This document shows, in pieces, positions 36,301-44,177 of a stretch of DNA of 64,000 nt; the first letter of the stretch is position 1; the number at the start of each line of letters is the position of its first letter. Position numbers and translations under genes: made by a program. The notes beneath the pieces are model-generated. The model was not told the origin of the DNA. It searched no databases and saw only the letters and a list, made by a program, of their open reading frames with translations. This stretch comes from an uncultured Chloroflexota bacterium (lineage in GTDB: Bacteria; Chloroflexota; UBA11872): positions 2,046,472 through 2,110,471 of the forward strand of contig OY282448.1 of the NCBI GenBank assembly GCA_958296175.1, in the 5' to 3' direction.

Positions 36301-39300
36301 GAAACGTGTTGCAGCATGACTTTGGCGCGTACTTCCAGGACCGGGATACGGACTGGGAAGCCGTGTCGAATGCGCTCGAATGGTGCCGGGAGCTCCTCGA
36401 CCTGGTGCACGGACGCCCGAGCGAACGCCTGCGCAGTCTGGTGTGCGCAGGCGACCCCGAGTTCGATGCGGACGCGTCGGCGAAAGCGATCGAGTCCTTG
36501 CAAGCTACGTATCCGCGCGGCGTGCAGCGCCTGGACGAGAGATTCGACCTCGCCATGCTCCCGTGGTCGTCTTGGGAACTTGCGCCGTTCGCGGACCTGT
36601 CCGATTGGCTCGAATCGATTTATCGGGAGGCCGACGACGCGGCGAACTGGGTCGAGTTCACACAGGCGTGCGGCGGGCTGGACCGTAAGCTCGGTGAAAA
36701 CGCCGTTCGACACATCCGGGCCGCAACCGAGGACGCCGGCATGGTTCCAGGCATCGTGCGGCGGCGGCTGTTCGCGGCGTGGCTCGACGCCGTGTTCCGA
36801 CAGGACCCGCGCCTGCGCGACTTTACCGCGCCCGACCACGAGGGGTTGCGCAGCGAATTTCGGACCCTGGACCAGCAGCTTACCCAGGTGATGCGCGAGC
36901 AGGTGCGCACAAAGCTGTTTGCCAAGTATCCAAGCAGCGGAACCAGTCTGACACGGGGCGGACAGCTTGGCGTTTTGCGCGGCGAGCTGTCCAAGCGACG
37001 CCGGCAGATGTCCGTGCGGCGCCTGCTGGCGAGGGCCCCGCTGATAATTCAAGCCTTGAAGCCATGCTTCCTGATGAGTCCGTTGGCCGTGAGCCAATAT
37101 CTGGAACGGAGCGGCGCGGCCAGCGCCAACGTCGGCTTCGACGCTGTGATCTTCGACGAGGCTTCGCAGGTGCTGCCCGAAGACGCGGTCCCCGCCATTT
37201 CCCGCGCCGGGCAGACGATTATCGTGGGTGACCGCAAGCAATTGCCGCCGACGACGGTCTTCCAGCACCGCTACGAGCACGAAGACGACGACGATGACGG
37301 CGGCGACGACATCGACTGGTTCGAAGGGCGCGAGAGCATTCTCGACGTCATGGTCGGGATGGTCGACAGCGGCGCCGTCGAGCACTACCTGGACGTGCAC
37401 TACCGCAGCCGGCACGACAGCCTGATCCGTTTCTCGAACCACCACTTCTACGAAGACCGCCTGCTGACCTTTCCCAGTCCGCAGAACACACCCGAGCTTG
37501 GCGTGCGCAGCGTCTATCTGCCCGAGGGGCGCTACGACGCCGGCGGCTCGCGCACCAACCGGGTCGAGGCCGAGAAGACCGTCGCACTGGTCTTCGAGTT
37601 GATGCGCACACGCCCGGCCAGCGAAAGCATCGGCGTCGTGGCGCTGTCGCGGGCGCAGGCCGACTTGATCGAGACTTTGATCGATGAAGCGCGCCTGGAC
37701 GCCCCCGAGTTCGAAGACCGCTTTGCCCGCGGACAGGAGGAACGCTTCTTCGTCAAGAACCTGGAAAACGTGCAGGGCGACGAACGGGACCACATCCTGC
37801 TGTCCATCGGCTACGGACCCACAGACTCCGGCCGGGTGTACAACCGCTTCGGCCCGATCAACAACGATGGCGGCGAGCGGCGTTTGAACGTGGCCGTCAG
37901 CCGCGCGCGCCGCTCCATGACGGTGGTGCATTCGCTCACGCCCGAGGACATCACGGCGGAGAGCCGAGGAGCGCGGCTACTCAAGCGCTATCTGGAGTTT
38001 GCGCGCAATCCCGACACCGCCATCGAGCAAAACCTGACCGTCGACGCGCAGGCCGAGACGGAAAGCCCTTTCGAGGAAGCCGTGCGCCGAGCCTTGATCG
38101 AACGCGGCCACCGGGTCGACGTACAGGTTGGCGTGGCCGGCTACCGCATCGATTTGGGCATCCATGCCGAGGACGGGAGCGGCTACGCCTTGGGGATCGA
38201 GTGCGACGGCGCGACCTATCACAGCGCCCCGGCCGCGCGCGACCGCGACTGGCTGCGCCAGTCGGTTCTGGAAGGTCTGGGCTGGAAGATTCACCGCGTC
38301 TGGTCGCGCGCCTGGATTCAGAACCCGGAACGCGAGATCAAGGCGATCGAGCAGTCCCTGACGGACGATCCTGCTGACCCAGCTCCTGATGACGAACCGG
38401 TGGTCGTTCGTCCTAGACATGCGGACTTCGACAACGACGCAGACTTCGACAACGACAGTGAGGCGGACTCCGACAATGACCGTGAGGTGGATGGCCGATT
38501 CGACTCCTACCAAATTGCAGATCTCTCGCACATCCCTGTTGGGTCGGATCTCCGCAGCGAGAACCCGGTAACGTTGCGTGATCTGGTCATCGCCGTCGTA
38601 AATGTCGAGGGTCCAGTACACGTGGATTTGGTAGTCGATCGCATTCGGCTGCATTGTGGTATCGGGAGGGTGCGGGGGAGCACCCGCGACCTAGTTCACC
38701 AAGCCATGGATGCGGCGGTTTACAGAAAAGACCTGGAATGGGTGCCGGAGGAGAACCTCGGAAGACTGGTTCGGAAGTCGTTCCTTGCAACTTCCGATCA
38801 GCTAGAACATCCTCGTCTACGGGTACCGGATGAAAATAACGCATTGCGCCGAAAAATCGAACACATCGCACAGATTGAACTGAAGTTGGTCGTGCTGGCT
38901 TGCGCACAGTTGCTGTATGGAGCAGAGCGTGACGATCTGATCAAAGAAACAGCACGCCAACTCGGTTTCCAACGAACAAGCGCTGGTATTTCAAGTCGGA
39001 TTGATCAAGCTATCGATCAACTACTGGAAGACAATGTACTCACAGATAGCGATCACGTCTTGACTAGTAATCGAGCTTATTCGCTCCAAAGTAATGATCA
39101 AATCGTCCCTCATGTTTCTCGGAGGAATACTAATGAAAGAGCGGGGCATGCTGAAGAGGGCACATCAAATTCTATAGTTGTTGAAAACAGTAAGTTTCGT
39201 ATTGGAGAGCGCAATGAAACGCACTGGAAATTCTCCTATCAGGTCAATCTGAGGAATAATAGCAAGCACGGTTACACGTGTGATTTGAGTGTCAAGTTTC

Positions 39301-39770
39301 TCAACAGCGATGGGTTTGTAGTAGGTGATCATTTCGCATCCCGTATTATTGTGCCAGCAAATGGGATAAAGAATTATACTGATTATGTTCGGATCGGTAC
39401 TGAAGAAGCTAAAAATGTATCTTCTATGCATGTAGAAGTAGCATACGTTCGTATGCGAGTTGAAGGACCTGGCTTGTCCAAGGCAACAAATCCGCGCATT
39501 GAAGTCAATGACAGTAAGTTTCGTATTGTGGAGCGCAATGAAACGTACTGGAAATTCTCCTATCAGGTCAATCTGAGGAATAATAGCGAGCACGGTCACA
39601 CATGTGATTTGAGTGTCAAGTTTCTCGACAGCGATGGGTTTGTGGTGGATGACCATTTCGCATCCCGTATTGTAGCGAGAGAAAATGATATGAAGCGCTA
39701 TAGAAATTACACTCTAGTCAGTGTAGGAGAAGCAATCAAGATTGTATCTATGAATGTAGAATGTTATTGA
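33357..39770 (+). CDS. DUF4011-SF1 helicase-PD-(D/E)XK nuclease-DUF3320 protein with two Ig-like FxLYD-type repeats
   Basis: The 2137-residue protein starts at GTG 33357, eight bases after GGAG. Domains in order: DUF4011 (about 30-330); an SF1/UPF1-like helicase split by a long helical insert, with Walker A GPPGTGKS (348-355), DEAS (1267-1270), GDRKQLPPTT (about 1290) and motif VI NVAVSRARR; a Vsr-like MTES_1575 nuclease whose catalytic residues are in YRIDLGI and IECDGATYH (about 1600-1620), followed by GWKIHRVWS; a DUF3320-like segment (about 1730-1870, VEGPVHVDLVV..); and two 108-residue Ig-like repeats from about 1940 to the end. The helicase-nuclease architecture is known from defence-type genes; the Ig-like tail is not expected in one. 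All helicase and nuclease motifs look intact. From about 38.5 kb the DNA becomes AT-rich. The gene stands alone, next to the convergent rbfA end of a core operon. Confidence 0.93.
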   Translation: MAERRDAAQPAAARAAAPAADAAANGIDASVAGWQSQLLQLNRRNNLLYFKRNVVPTDPQSRRRSTIRCVPITGFDPDGIDDHLRRARNGRTFEYAQRRRRRKGDGQQSPANGPAQPGVEVEPGELQTGVDPLALQPVLLRFMRKEREWMEEQGINVLFLAVGFLEWIDQERERAVSPLLLLPCDLWRSSPRDPFVLKRADDDAEANATLRHKLGEFGLELPEFDHATYAQYLDDVRDCIRDREGWSVTDDVVLSTFQYTKLAMWEDLQRMRDQGIAHPLVRRLAGEQPDLAAAAASNGAFPTEAELSGGRLDDLLDLRQEFAVLPADHSQLRAVAAARQGGNLVIHGPPGTGKSQTIVNVIANLLAHGKRVLFVSEKSVALDVVKDRLEQENLGVFCLDMHSERASKTSVYDQLQQSLDDERKVGRLEYSYEGLEARRTALNDVVRALHEPRPPLGRSVYQMHGEYARLRDLPDVEFETPPAAQLDAALLQEIGTLTERIARRPDEFRDLDTSKWRALKAQTASLGLADRIRRDVDAARQAVQSAADTLAHQASMMGVRAPEDMRDAPLLLDLARHLNGRPTVLKLWLDKDALSRLRRVAGEQQSQQREARALATQVGRAFGGSIPEIDYQQLSLDVRPTPTEVDALNRAFGKKWPHRLLPDPAALLDVTAQAEAEATAAVTALDHLAATLERDPMSASWQESKQTLEIAQRLVDVGVVPEAWTDRARLSEFKRLANAAGVAHKALAKAERRLFAYHDQDIVDEVDRAMLTRFRTDHQNWVRRSLVGRSAYQRDVKLLRSYTPTRQGLAFAGWHQVVEHAIEIQSRRRQWESAYAAVEPILDRHARARETDWTQVEDHISRTERLLGDWPWDPSRLRVVLTRRDELQALETAWQDARAKLQTLEDVVRRRYEERLGRDCDGPAVIAADLRQALAPLERLTTAAAPVIERLVDIPGGWADLQKLIDKTALLRNIERAERETRNVLQHDFGAYFQDRDTDWEAVSNALEWCRELLDLVHGRPSERLRSLVCAGDPEFDADASAKAIESLQATYPRGVQRLDERFDLAMLPWSSWELAPFADLSDWLESIYREADDAANWVEFTQACGGLDRKLGENAVRHIRAATEDAGMVPGIVRRRLFAAWLDAVFRQDPRLRDFTAPDHEGLRSEFRTLDQQLTQVMREQVRTKLFAKYPSSGTSLTRGGQLGVLRGELSKRRRQMSVRRLLARAPLIIQALKPCFLMSPLAVSQYLERSGAASANVGFDAVIFDEASQVLPEDAVPAISRAGQTIIVGDRKQLPPTTVFQHRYEHEDDDDDGGDDIDWFEGRESILDVMVGMVDSGAVEHYLDVHYRSRHDSLIRFSNHHFYEDRLLTFPSPQNTPELGVRSVYLPEGRYDAGGSRTNRVEAEKTVALVFELMRTRPASESIGVVALSRAQADLIETLIDEARLDAPEFEDRFARGQEERFFVKNLENVQGDERDHILLSIGYGPTDSGRVYNRFGPINNDGGERRLNVAVSRARRSMTVVHSLTPEDITAESRGARLLKRYLEFARNPDTAIEQNLTVDAQAETESPFEEAVRRALIERGHRVDVQVGVAGYRIDLGIHAEDGSGYALGIECDGATYHSAPAARDRDWLRQSVLEGLGWKIHRVWSRAWIQNPEREIKAIEQSLTDDPADPAPDDEPVVVRPRHADFDNDADFDNDSEADSDNDREVDGRFDSYQIADLSHIPVGSDLRSENPVTLRDLVIAVVNVEGPVHVDLVVDRIRLHCGIGRVRGSTRDLVHQAMDAAVYRKDLEWVPEENLGRLVRKSFLATSDQLEHPRLRVPDENNALRRKIEHIAQIELKLVVLACAQLLYGAERDDLIKETARQLGFQRTSAGISSRIDQAIDQLLEDNVLTDSDHVLTSNRAYSLQSNDQIVPHVSRRNTNERAGHAEEGTSNSIVVENSKFRIGERNETHWKFSYQVNLRNNSKHGYTCDLSVKFLNSDGFVVGDHFASRIIVPANGIKNYTDYVRIGTEEAKNVSSMHVEVAYVRMRVEGPGLSKATNPRIEVNDSKFRIVERNETYWKFSYQVNLRNNSEHGHTCDLSVKFLDSDGFVVDDHFASRIVARENDMKRYRNYTLVSVGEAIKIVSMNVECY
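39187..39671 (+). repeat. 324-bp-offset direct repeat in the helicase tail
   Basis: 39187-39347 and 39511-39671 are about 93% identical (11 mismatches in 161 bp by my count). Both encode KFRI.ERNET.WKFSYQVNLR. Each lies at the start of a 108-codon unit in an AT-rich stretch, so this is a recent duplication of the FxLYD-like domain. Confidence 0.9.
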
Positions 39771-39976
39771 TACGATATAATGCCCACACGTTGCCTATTG
39801 TGACTCAACATTGTGCTCCACGACAGCATATTTCACACCCACAAGCCTATGCTAGAGATTGATCTTTGCGACTTGATATCGACCACGACCGTGGACGCGT
39901 GCGGGTTCGGAGTTCTGATTGTGCATACGCCCTTCCCAGTTCGGAGTCTATTACACTGACAAAGGCATAGTGTTCC

Positions 39977-40003
39977 GAATCAGCGAAGCTGATTCACAGC
40001 TTC
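39977..40003. terminator. two mutually exclusive overlapping hairpins between helicase and rbfA
   Basis: GAATCAGC (39977-39984) pairs with GCTGATTC (39988-39995), while GAAGCTG (39985-39991) pairs with CAGCTTC (39997-40003). Both cannot form at once. They lie in the 39771-40095 gap between convergent genes, which is otherwise AT-rich and in which I see no gene. A perfect TATAAT at 39776-39781 has no -35 partner. Confidence 0.5.
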
Positions 40004-40095
40004 GTCGCGAGTATAAGTTCAGCAGCGGTGCTTAGATGCTGCGTGTTTCCAACTAACGCTAGTCCCTCCGCGGCACTTGCCTGCCGTGCGTTACT

Positions 40096-40431
40096 TCATT
40101 TCCCAGGCGGCGGCAATCCAGCTTCTGGGGCAGGCATCATCATTTCGGGGTCGAGTTGGAAGTGGATGGCGGGAACGCGGTACATGTGGATGAGGGCGGA
40201 GAGTTCGCGGCGGACGTAAGGGGCGGCGCGTTGCAGGGCGTGCACGGACTGGTGCGCGTTGGCCGTATCGCCCAGCGGGGTGACGAAGACCACCGCGCGC
40301 TGTAAATCCGGCGAGACCGAGGTGCGGCGCACCGTCACCAGGCCGATCTCGGGGTCGGACAGACGGCCGATGAGTTCGCTGATGTCGCGCGTGATTTGAG
40401 CTTCGATGCGCTGCGCGCGGCGCGAGCTGAT
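40096..40431 (-). CDS. rbfA: ribosome-binding factor A
   Basis: The 111-residue protein begins with SSRRAQRIEAQITRDISELIGR and shows SDPEIGLVTVRRTSVSPDL, then FVTPLG and RRELSALIHMYRVPAIHFQLD. This is the normal length and pattern of RbfA, a KH-fold factor that matures the 5' end of 16S rRNA on the small subunit. The only codon that fits the conserved N-terminus is ATC (40431-40429), seven bases after a strong GGGAGG. No ATG, GTG or TTG exists in frame between the infB stop and this point. A later GTG would remove 30 residues of the conserved start. It is the last gene of the nusA operon. Confidence 0.92.
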   Translation of the reverse strand: MSSRRAQRIEAQITRDISELIGRLSDPEIGLVTVRRTSVSPDLQRAVVFVTPLGDTANAHQSVHALQRAAPYVRRELSALIHMYRVPAIHFQLDPEMMMPAPEAGLPPPGK

Positions 40432-40447
40432 GGCGGCGCCTCCCGGC

Positions 40448-42340
40448 CTAGGGCAGGCGTTCTTCGGTGTGGTGGGCCTCGACGACGTCGGCGAGTTGGA
40501 TGCGCGTGCCGGTTTCGATGGCCAGCCCGCAGTCGAAGCCCTCGCGCACCGAGTCCACCTCGCTGGTGAAGCGGCGCACGGTGAGGATGCGGCCGGCGCC
40601 AATTTCCTCGCCGCCGCGCAGGATGCGCACGGCCGCGCCTTTGTACACCTGGCCAGACAGCACCATGCCGCCCACGATCTGGCGCGCGCGCTCGGCGCGG
40701 AACTCGCCGCGGATTTCGAGGCGCCCGTCCACCACTTCCACTTCTTCGGGCTTGATCACGCCCTTGAGCGCTGCGTCCACGTCGTCGATCAGCTCGTAGA
40801 TCGTGCGGTAGGTGCGCACGTCCACGTTCTGCCGGTCGGACTCGGTGGCCGCGGTGGCGTCCACGCGCACGTTGAAGGCCACCACCAGACCTTTGGCGGC
40901 GGCGGCAAGGTTGACGTCGGACTCCGTGACCGACCCCACGCCTTCGTAGATCACCATGGCGCGGGCGCGTTCGTCGCCCAACTGGTCGATGGAGGTGACC
41001 ACGGCGTCCACGGCGCCGGCCGTGTCGGCTTTCACCACCAGGTTGATCTGTTGCAGGCGGCCGGCGGTCATCTGGGCGGCCAGGGATTCGAGGCTGAGGC
41101 GCATGGCCTGGTCGCCGCCGCCGCGCGCGGCCGTGCGGTCCTGGCGCCGCCGCGCCTTGCGCGTGCGAGGCACGGCGCGCAGGGAATCGCCCACGACGGG
41201 CATGGAATCCAGCCCCATGACCTCTACCGGCGTGGAGGGGCCGGCCGAGGTGAGCCGTGCGCCGCTGTCGTCCATCAGCGCGCGCACGCGGCCGTTGATC
41301 GCGCCGGTGGTGATGGTGTCCCCAACGGCCAGCGCGCCGCGCTGCACCAGCACGGTGGCCAGGGGTCCCTGGCTGCGGTCGAGCCGCGTCTCGATGACCG
41401 TGCCTTCCGCCGGCCCGTCCGCCGCCGCGTGCAGTTCTTCCAGCTCGGCGGTCAGGTTGATGTATTCCAGCAGGTCGTCGACGCCCTCGCCGTTGAGCGC
41501 GGACAGGGGCACGGCCACCACGTCGCCGCCGAAGTCTTCCACCACCACCTCGTGCTCGGTCAGCTGTTGCAGCACGCGGCTGGGGTTGGCCGCCGGCAGA
41601 TCGATCTTGTTGACGGCCACGATGAGAGGCACGCCGGCGGCCTTGGCGTGGCCGATGGCTTCCACCGTCTGCGGCATCACGCCGTCGTCGGCGGCCACCA
41701 CGACCACGGCGATGTCCGTCACCCCCGCGCCGCGCGCGCGCATGGCGGTGAAGGCTTCGTGGCCTGGCGTGTCGATGAACGTGATGGAGGCGCCGTCCAG
41801 GGCAACCTGATAGGCGCCGATGTGCTGCGTGATGCCGCCGTATTCGCTGTCGACGACGTTGGTCTGGCGGATGGTGTCCAGCAGGGTGGTCTTGCCGTGG
41901 TCGACGTGGCCCATGACGGTCACCACCGGGGCGCGCGGCTCGCCGGCGGGCGGCGCGGCAGCGTCGGCCTGGGCGGCCGTGGGTTCGGAAGCTTGCGGAG
42001 GCGCCGTCGGCGCGGCCGCTTCCTCGGGCGCGTCGACGATGGCAACGCCCAGGTTCTGCATGACCGCGCGCGCCGTGTCGCGGTCGATGGCGGCGTTGAT
42101 GGTGGTCAGCACGCCGCGGTTGAGCAGCTCCATGATGATGTCGGTGGGCGGAACCGCGGCGCGTTCGGCAATCTCGCCGATGGAGGCCGAGGCTGGCATG
42201 GGAACTTCGCGCAGCTTGACGACCGGCGGCGGCGGGGGGGCCTCGGTGCGCTCCGCGGCTGCGGGCGCGGCGCGCTGCGGCCGGCGGCGGGCATGCGGCC
42301 GCGGCGGCGGCCGGCGGCGCGTGCGGCGGCGACGCGCCAC
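40448..42340 (-). CDS. infB: translation initiation factor IF-2
   Basis: This 630-residue GTPase brings initiator tRNA to the ribosome. The basic N-terminus (about 45 residues) is very short. The IF-2 N-subdomain follows ([26 protein letters not shown]), then the G1 loop GHVDHGKT (144-151), DTPGHE, NKID and the C-terminal domains IV-VI, ending in [17 protein letters not shown]. It starts at GTG 42340, just after the ylxR stop, in the middle of the operon nusA-ylxR-infB-rbfA. Its stop is 16 bp before the ATC of rbfA. Confidence 0.97.
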   Translation of the reverse strand: MARRRRTRRRPPPRPHARRRPQRAAPAAAERTEAPPPPPVVKLREVPMPASASIGEIAERAAVPPTDIIMELLNRGVLTTINAAIDRDTARAVMQNLGVAIVDAPEEAAAPTAPPQASEPTAAQADAAAPPAGEPRAPVVTVMGHVDHGKTTLLDTIRQTNVVDSEYGGITQHIGAYQVALDGASITFIDTPGHEAFTAMRARGAGVTDIAVVVVAADDGVMPQTVEAIGHAKAAGVPLIVAVNKIDLPAANPSRVLQQLTEHEVVVEDFGGDVVAVPLSALNGEGVDDLLEYINLTAELEELHAAADGPAEGTVIETRLDRSQGPLATVLVQRGALAVGDTITTGAINGRVRALMDDSGARLTSAGPSTPVEVMGLDSMPVVGDSLRAVPRTRKARRRQDRTAARGGGDQAMRLSLESLAAQMTAGRLQQINLVVKADTAGAVDAVVTSIDQLGDERARAMVIYEGVGSVTESDVNLAAAAKGLVVAFNVRVDATAATESDRQNVDVRTYRTIYELIDDVDAALKGVIKPEEVEVVDGRLEIRGEFRAERARQIVGGMVLSGQVYKGAAVRILRGGEEIGAGRILTVRRFTSEVDSVREGFDCGLAIETGTRIQLADVVEAHHTEERLP

Positions 42341-42341
42341 C

Positions 42342-42641
42342 TTAGGCCACGCCCTCGGGCGCGCTCAGGCGGCGCATGCGCTCGTGGTGGACTTGGGCAA
42401 TCAATTCAGCGGCCGCAGCGGCATCAATGGAAACGGACAGACGCTTGCTTAGCATGCCTGTTGTGAGCGCTTTCTGCACGCAGTCGTCGTCCAGCGTGAG
42501 ATACGCCCCGCGTCCGTCGCGCCGTCCGCTGGGGTCGCAGCACAGTTCGCCGTCGGGCGTGCGCACGATGCGGATGAGCTCGCGCTTGGGGCGCTTGGCG
42601 CGCGTGACGATGCAGGTGCGGATGGGCTGGTGTCGAGGGAT
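42342..42641 (-). CDS. ylxR: YlxR family protein (DUF448)
   Basis: The family's N-terminal block is complete only if the gene starts at ATC 42641: [20 protein letters not shown], then [25 protein letters not shown]. The start is six bases after GGAGG, which overlaps the end of nusA. The first conventional start (GTG 42566) would delete the most conserved segment. The length from ATC is 99 residues. The usual CxxC-type pair is only partly kept (CIVT). YlxR binds RNA or nucleoid DNA in some bacteria; its function here is by family only. The gene sits in its normal place between nusA and infB. Confidence 0.88.
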   Translation of the reverse strand: MPRHQPIRTCIVTRAKRPKRELIRIVRTPDGELCCDPSGRRDGRGAYLTLDDDCVQKALTTGMLSKRLSVSIDAAAAAELIAQVHHERMRRLSAPEGVA

Positions 42642-42643
42642 GA

Positions 42644-43804
42644 CTAGCCTCCAACCCCGGCCGCGCCGTGGTCGGGGGCGGCGCTGGGGGCGGCCTCGTC
42701 CGCCGCCGCGGCGGCCACACCGTCGGGCTCCGCCGCGCCGTCGGGCTCCGCCACGCCCACGGCCTCCGACGGTTCCGCCGCGTCGCGAATGTTGATCTTG
42801 AACCCGGTCAGCCGCGCGGCCAGGCGCGAGTTTTGCCCTTCGCGCCCAATGGCCAGCGAGACCATGTCGGTGGGCACGAAGACGTCAGCCACGCGCTGCA
42901 CCAGGTCGACGTGCACGCTGTGCACCCGCGCGGGACTCAGCGCGTTGGACACGTAGACCCCCGGGTCGTCGTTGTGCAGGATGATTTCGACCTTTTCCTG
43001 GCCCAGCTCGCGCAGCACGTTCTGGATGCGCGTGCCGCGCATGCCAACCGCCGAGCCAACGGGGTCGAGGCCCTCGTGCCGCGAGCGCACCGCCACCTTG
43101 GTGCGAACGCCCGGTTCGCGCACGATGTCGATGATTTCGACTAGGCGGTTCTGAATTTCCGGCACCTCGCGCTCGAAGAGGCGGCGCACGAAGTTCCGAT
43201 GCGCACGCGAGACGCGCAGTTGCGCGCCGCGGCCGCCTTCGGACACTTCCAGCAGCAGCACGCGCATGCGCTGGCCGGAGCGGTAGAACTCGCCCTGCAC
43301 CTGGTCGCCTGACAGCATGACGCCCTCGCCGCGGCCCAAGTCAACGAAGACGCCGCGGGTTTCCACGCGCGTGACGCGCCCCACCAGCAGCTGACCCTGG
43401 TGCTCGATGAAATGGGCGTAGATTTCCTGCCGTTCGGCGTCGCGCAGGGCCTGCTGCATGGTCTGGCGGGCCCGCTGCGCGGCGATGCGCCCAAAGTTGG
43501 GCGGGGTCACGTCGATCTGAAAATCCTCGTCGAGCGCCACGGTGTCGTCGTATTCGCGCGCCTCGTCCAGCGAGATTTCGTGCAGCTCGTCAGTCACCTC
43601 GCCGACGACCTTCATGTTGGCGTAGACCGTCGGAGCGCCGCTGGCGGGGTCGATCTCGACCTCCACGTCCTCGAACTCGTAGGAGGGGTTGTGGTCCAGA
43701 AAGGCGAGCGCGGTGGCCGTACGCAGCGCATCCATCACCGACTCGATGTGGATGCCCTTCTCGTCGGCAATCTGTTGCAGCGCCAGCATGAAGTCGCTGC
43801 GCAT
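42644..43804 (-). CDS. nusA: transcription termination/antitermination factor NusA
   Basis: The 386-residue protein from ATG 43804 (AAGGAGG nine bases upstream) has the N-terminal RNA-polymerase-binding domain (ADEKGIHIESVMDAL), an S1 domain (GQLLVGRVTRVETRGVFVDLG), and two KH domains with RSRHEGLDPVGSAVGMRGTR and VSLAIGREGQNSRLAARLTG. The C-terminal acidic/Ala tail is low complexity and lacks the extra repeats of E. coli NusA. It is the first gene of the operon; rimP, normally in front of nusA, is not present here. Pausing, termination and antitermination of transcription are its roles. Confidence 0.96.
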   Translation of the reverse strand: MRSDFMLALQQIADEKGIHIESVMDALRTATALAFLDHNPSYEFEDVEVEIDPASGAPTVYANMKVVGEVTDELHEISLDEAREYDDTVALDEDFQIDVTPPNFGRIAAQRARQTMQQALRDAERQEIYAHFIEHQGQLLVGRVTRVETRGVFVDLGRGEGVMLSGDQVQGEFYRSGQRMRVLLLEVSEGGRGAQLRVSRAHRNFVRRLFEREVPEIQNRLVEIIDIVREPGVRTKVAVRSRHEGLDPVGSAVGMRGTRIQNVLRELGQEKVEIILHNDDPGVYVSNALSPARVHSVHVDLVQRVADVFVPTDMVSLAIGREGQNSRLAARLTGFKINIRDAAEPSEAVGVAEPDGAAEPDGVAAAAADEAAPSAAPDHGAAGVGG

Positions 43805-44177
43805 CAGGTCGCCTCCTTGGGACGTTGCGGCCGTTTCCCTCCCCGCGGACGACACGCATGGGCGATCGCCCAGCCGTTCCGACATCGCGTGGCTGCCCAA
43901 GCTTAGCACTGTGCGCCGCGCACTGGGCGCTCTTGCTGCGGAATGGTTTTTGCTGCTACAAAGCCAAGGGACAGGCCGGTTGTGTCGGAGCAAAACCCGT
44001 GCGCGCCGTTTTGCGCTCGAAGGCGGCCGTGCGCCAGGACGCGCCAGCGGCCGCCGGCCAAGCGCACAGCCGCCGCTGCTGACGGCCCGGCCGCCTGGGC
44101 TGCCCCGCCCCGGCTCCCGCCGACGACGGCCCTCCGCCGCGTTGGCCGTCCAGGCGGCCAACGCGGCCGCCTGGGGG
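43805..44177. other. intergenic region upstream of nusA
   Basis: I see no gene. GTGCGC-C-GCGCAC (43911-43923) is a perfect dyad next to a TGCTAAG-like -10 for the nusA transcript. No clear -35 was found. rimP would normally be here and is absent. Confidence 0.4.

Noticed and set aside
33357-39770. naming the helicase-nuclease protein as a specific known defence system
   Set aside because: The domains are shared by several groups and the tail is different. I could not match it to one named system from sequence alone.
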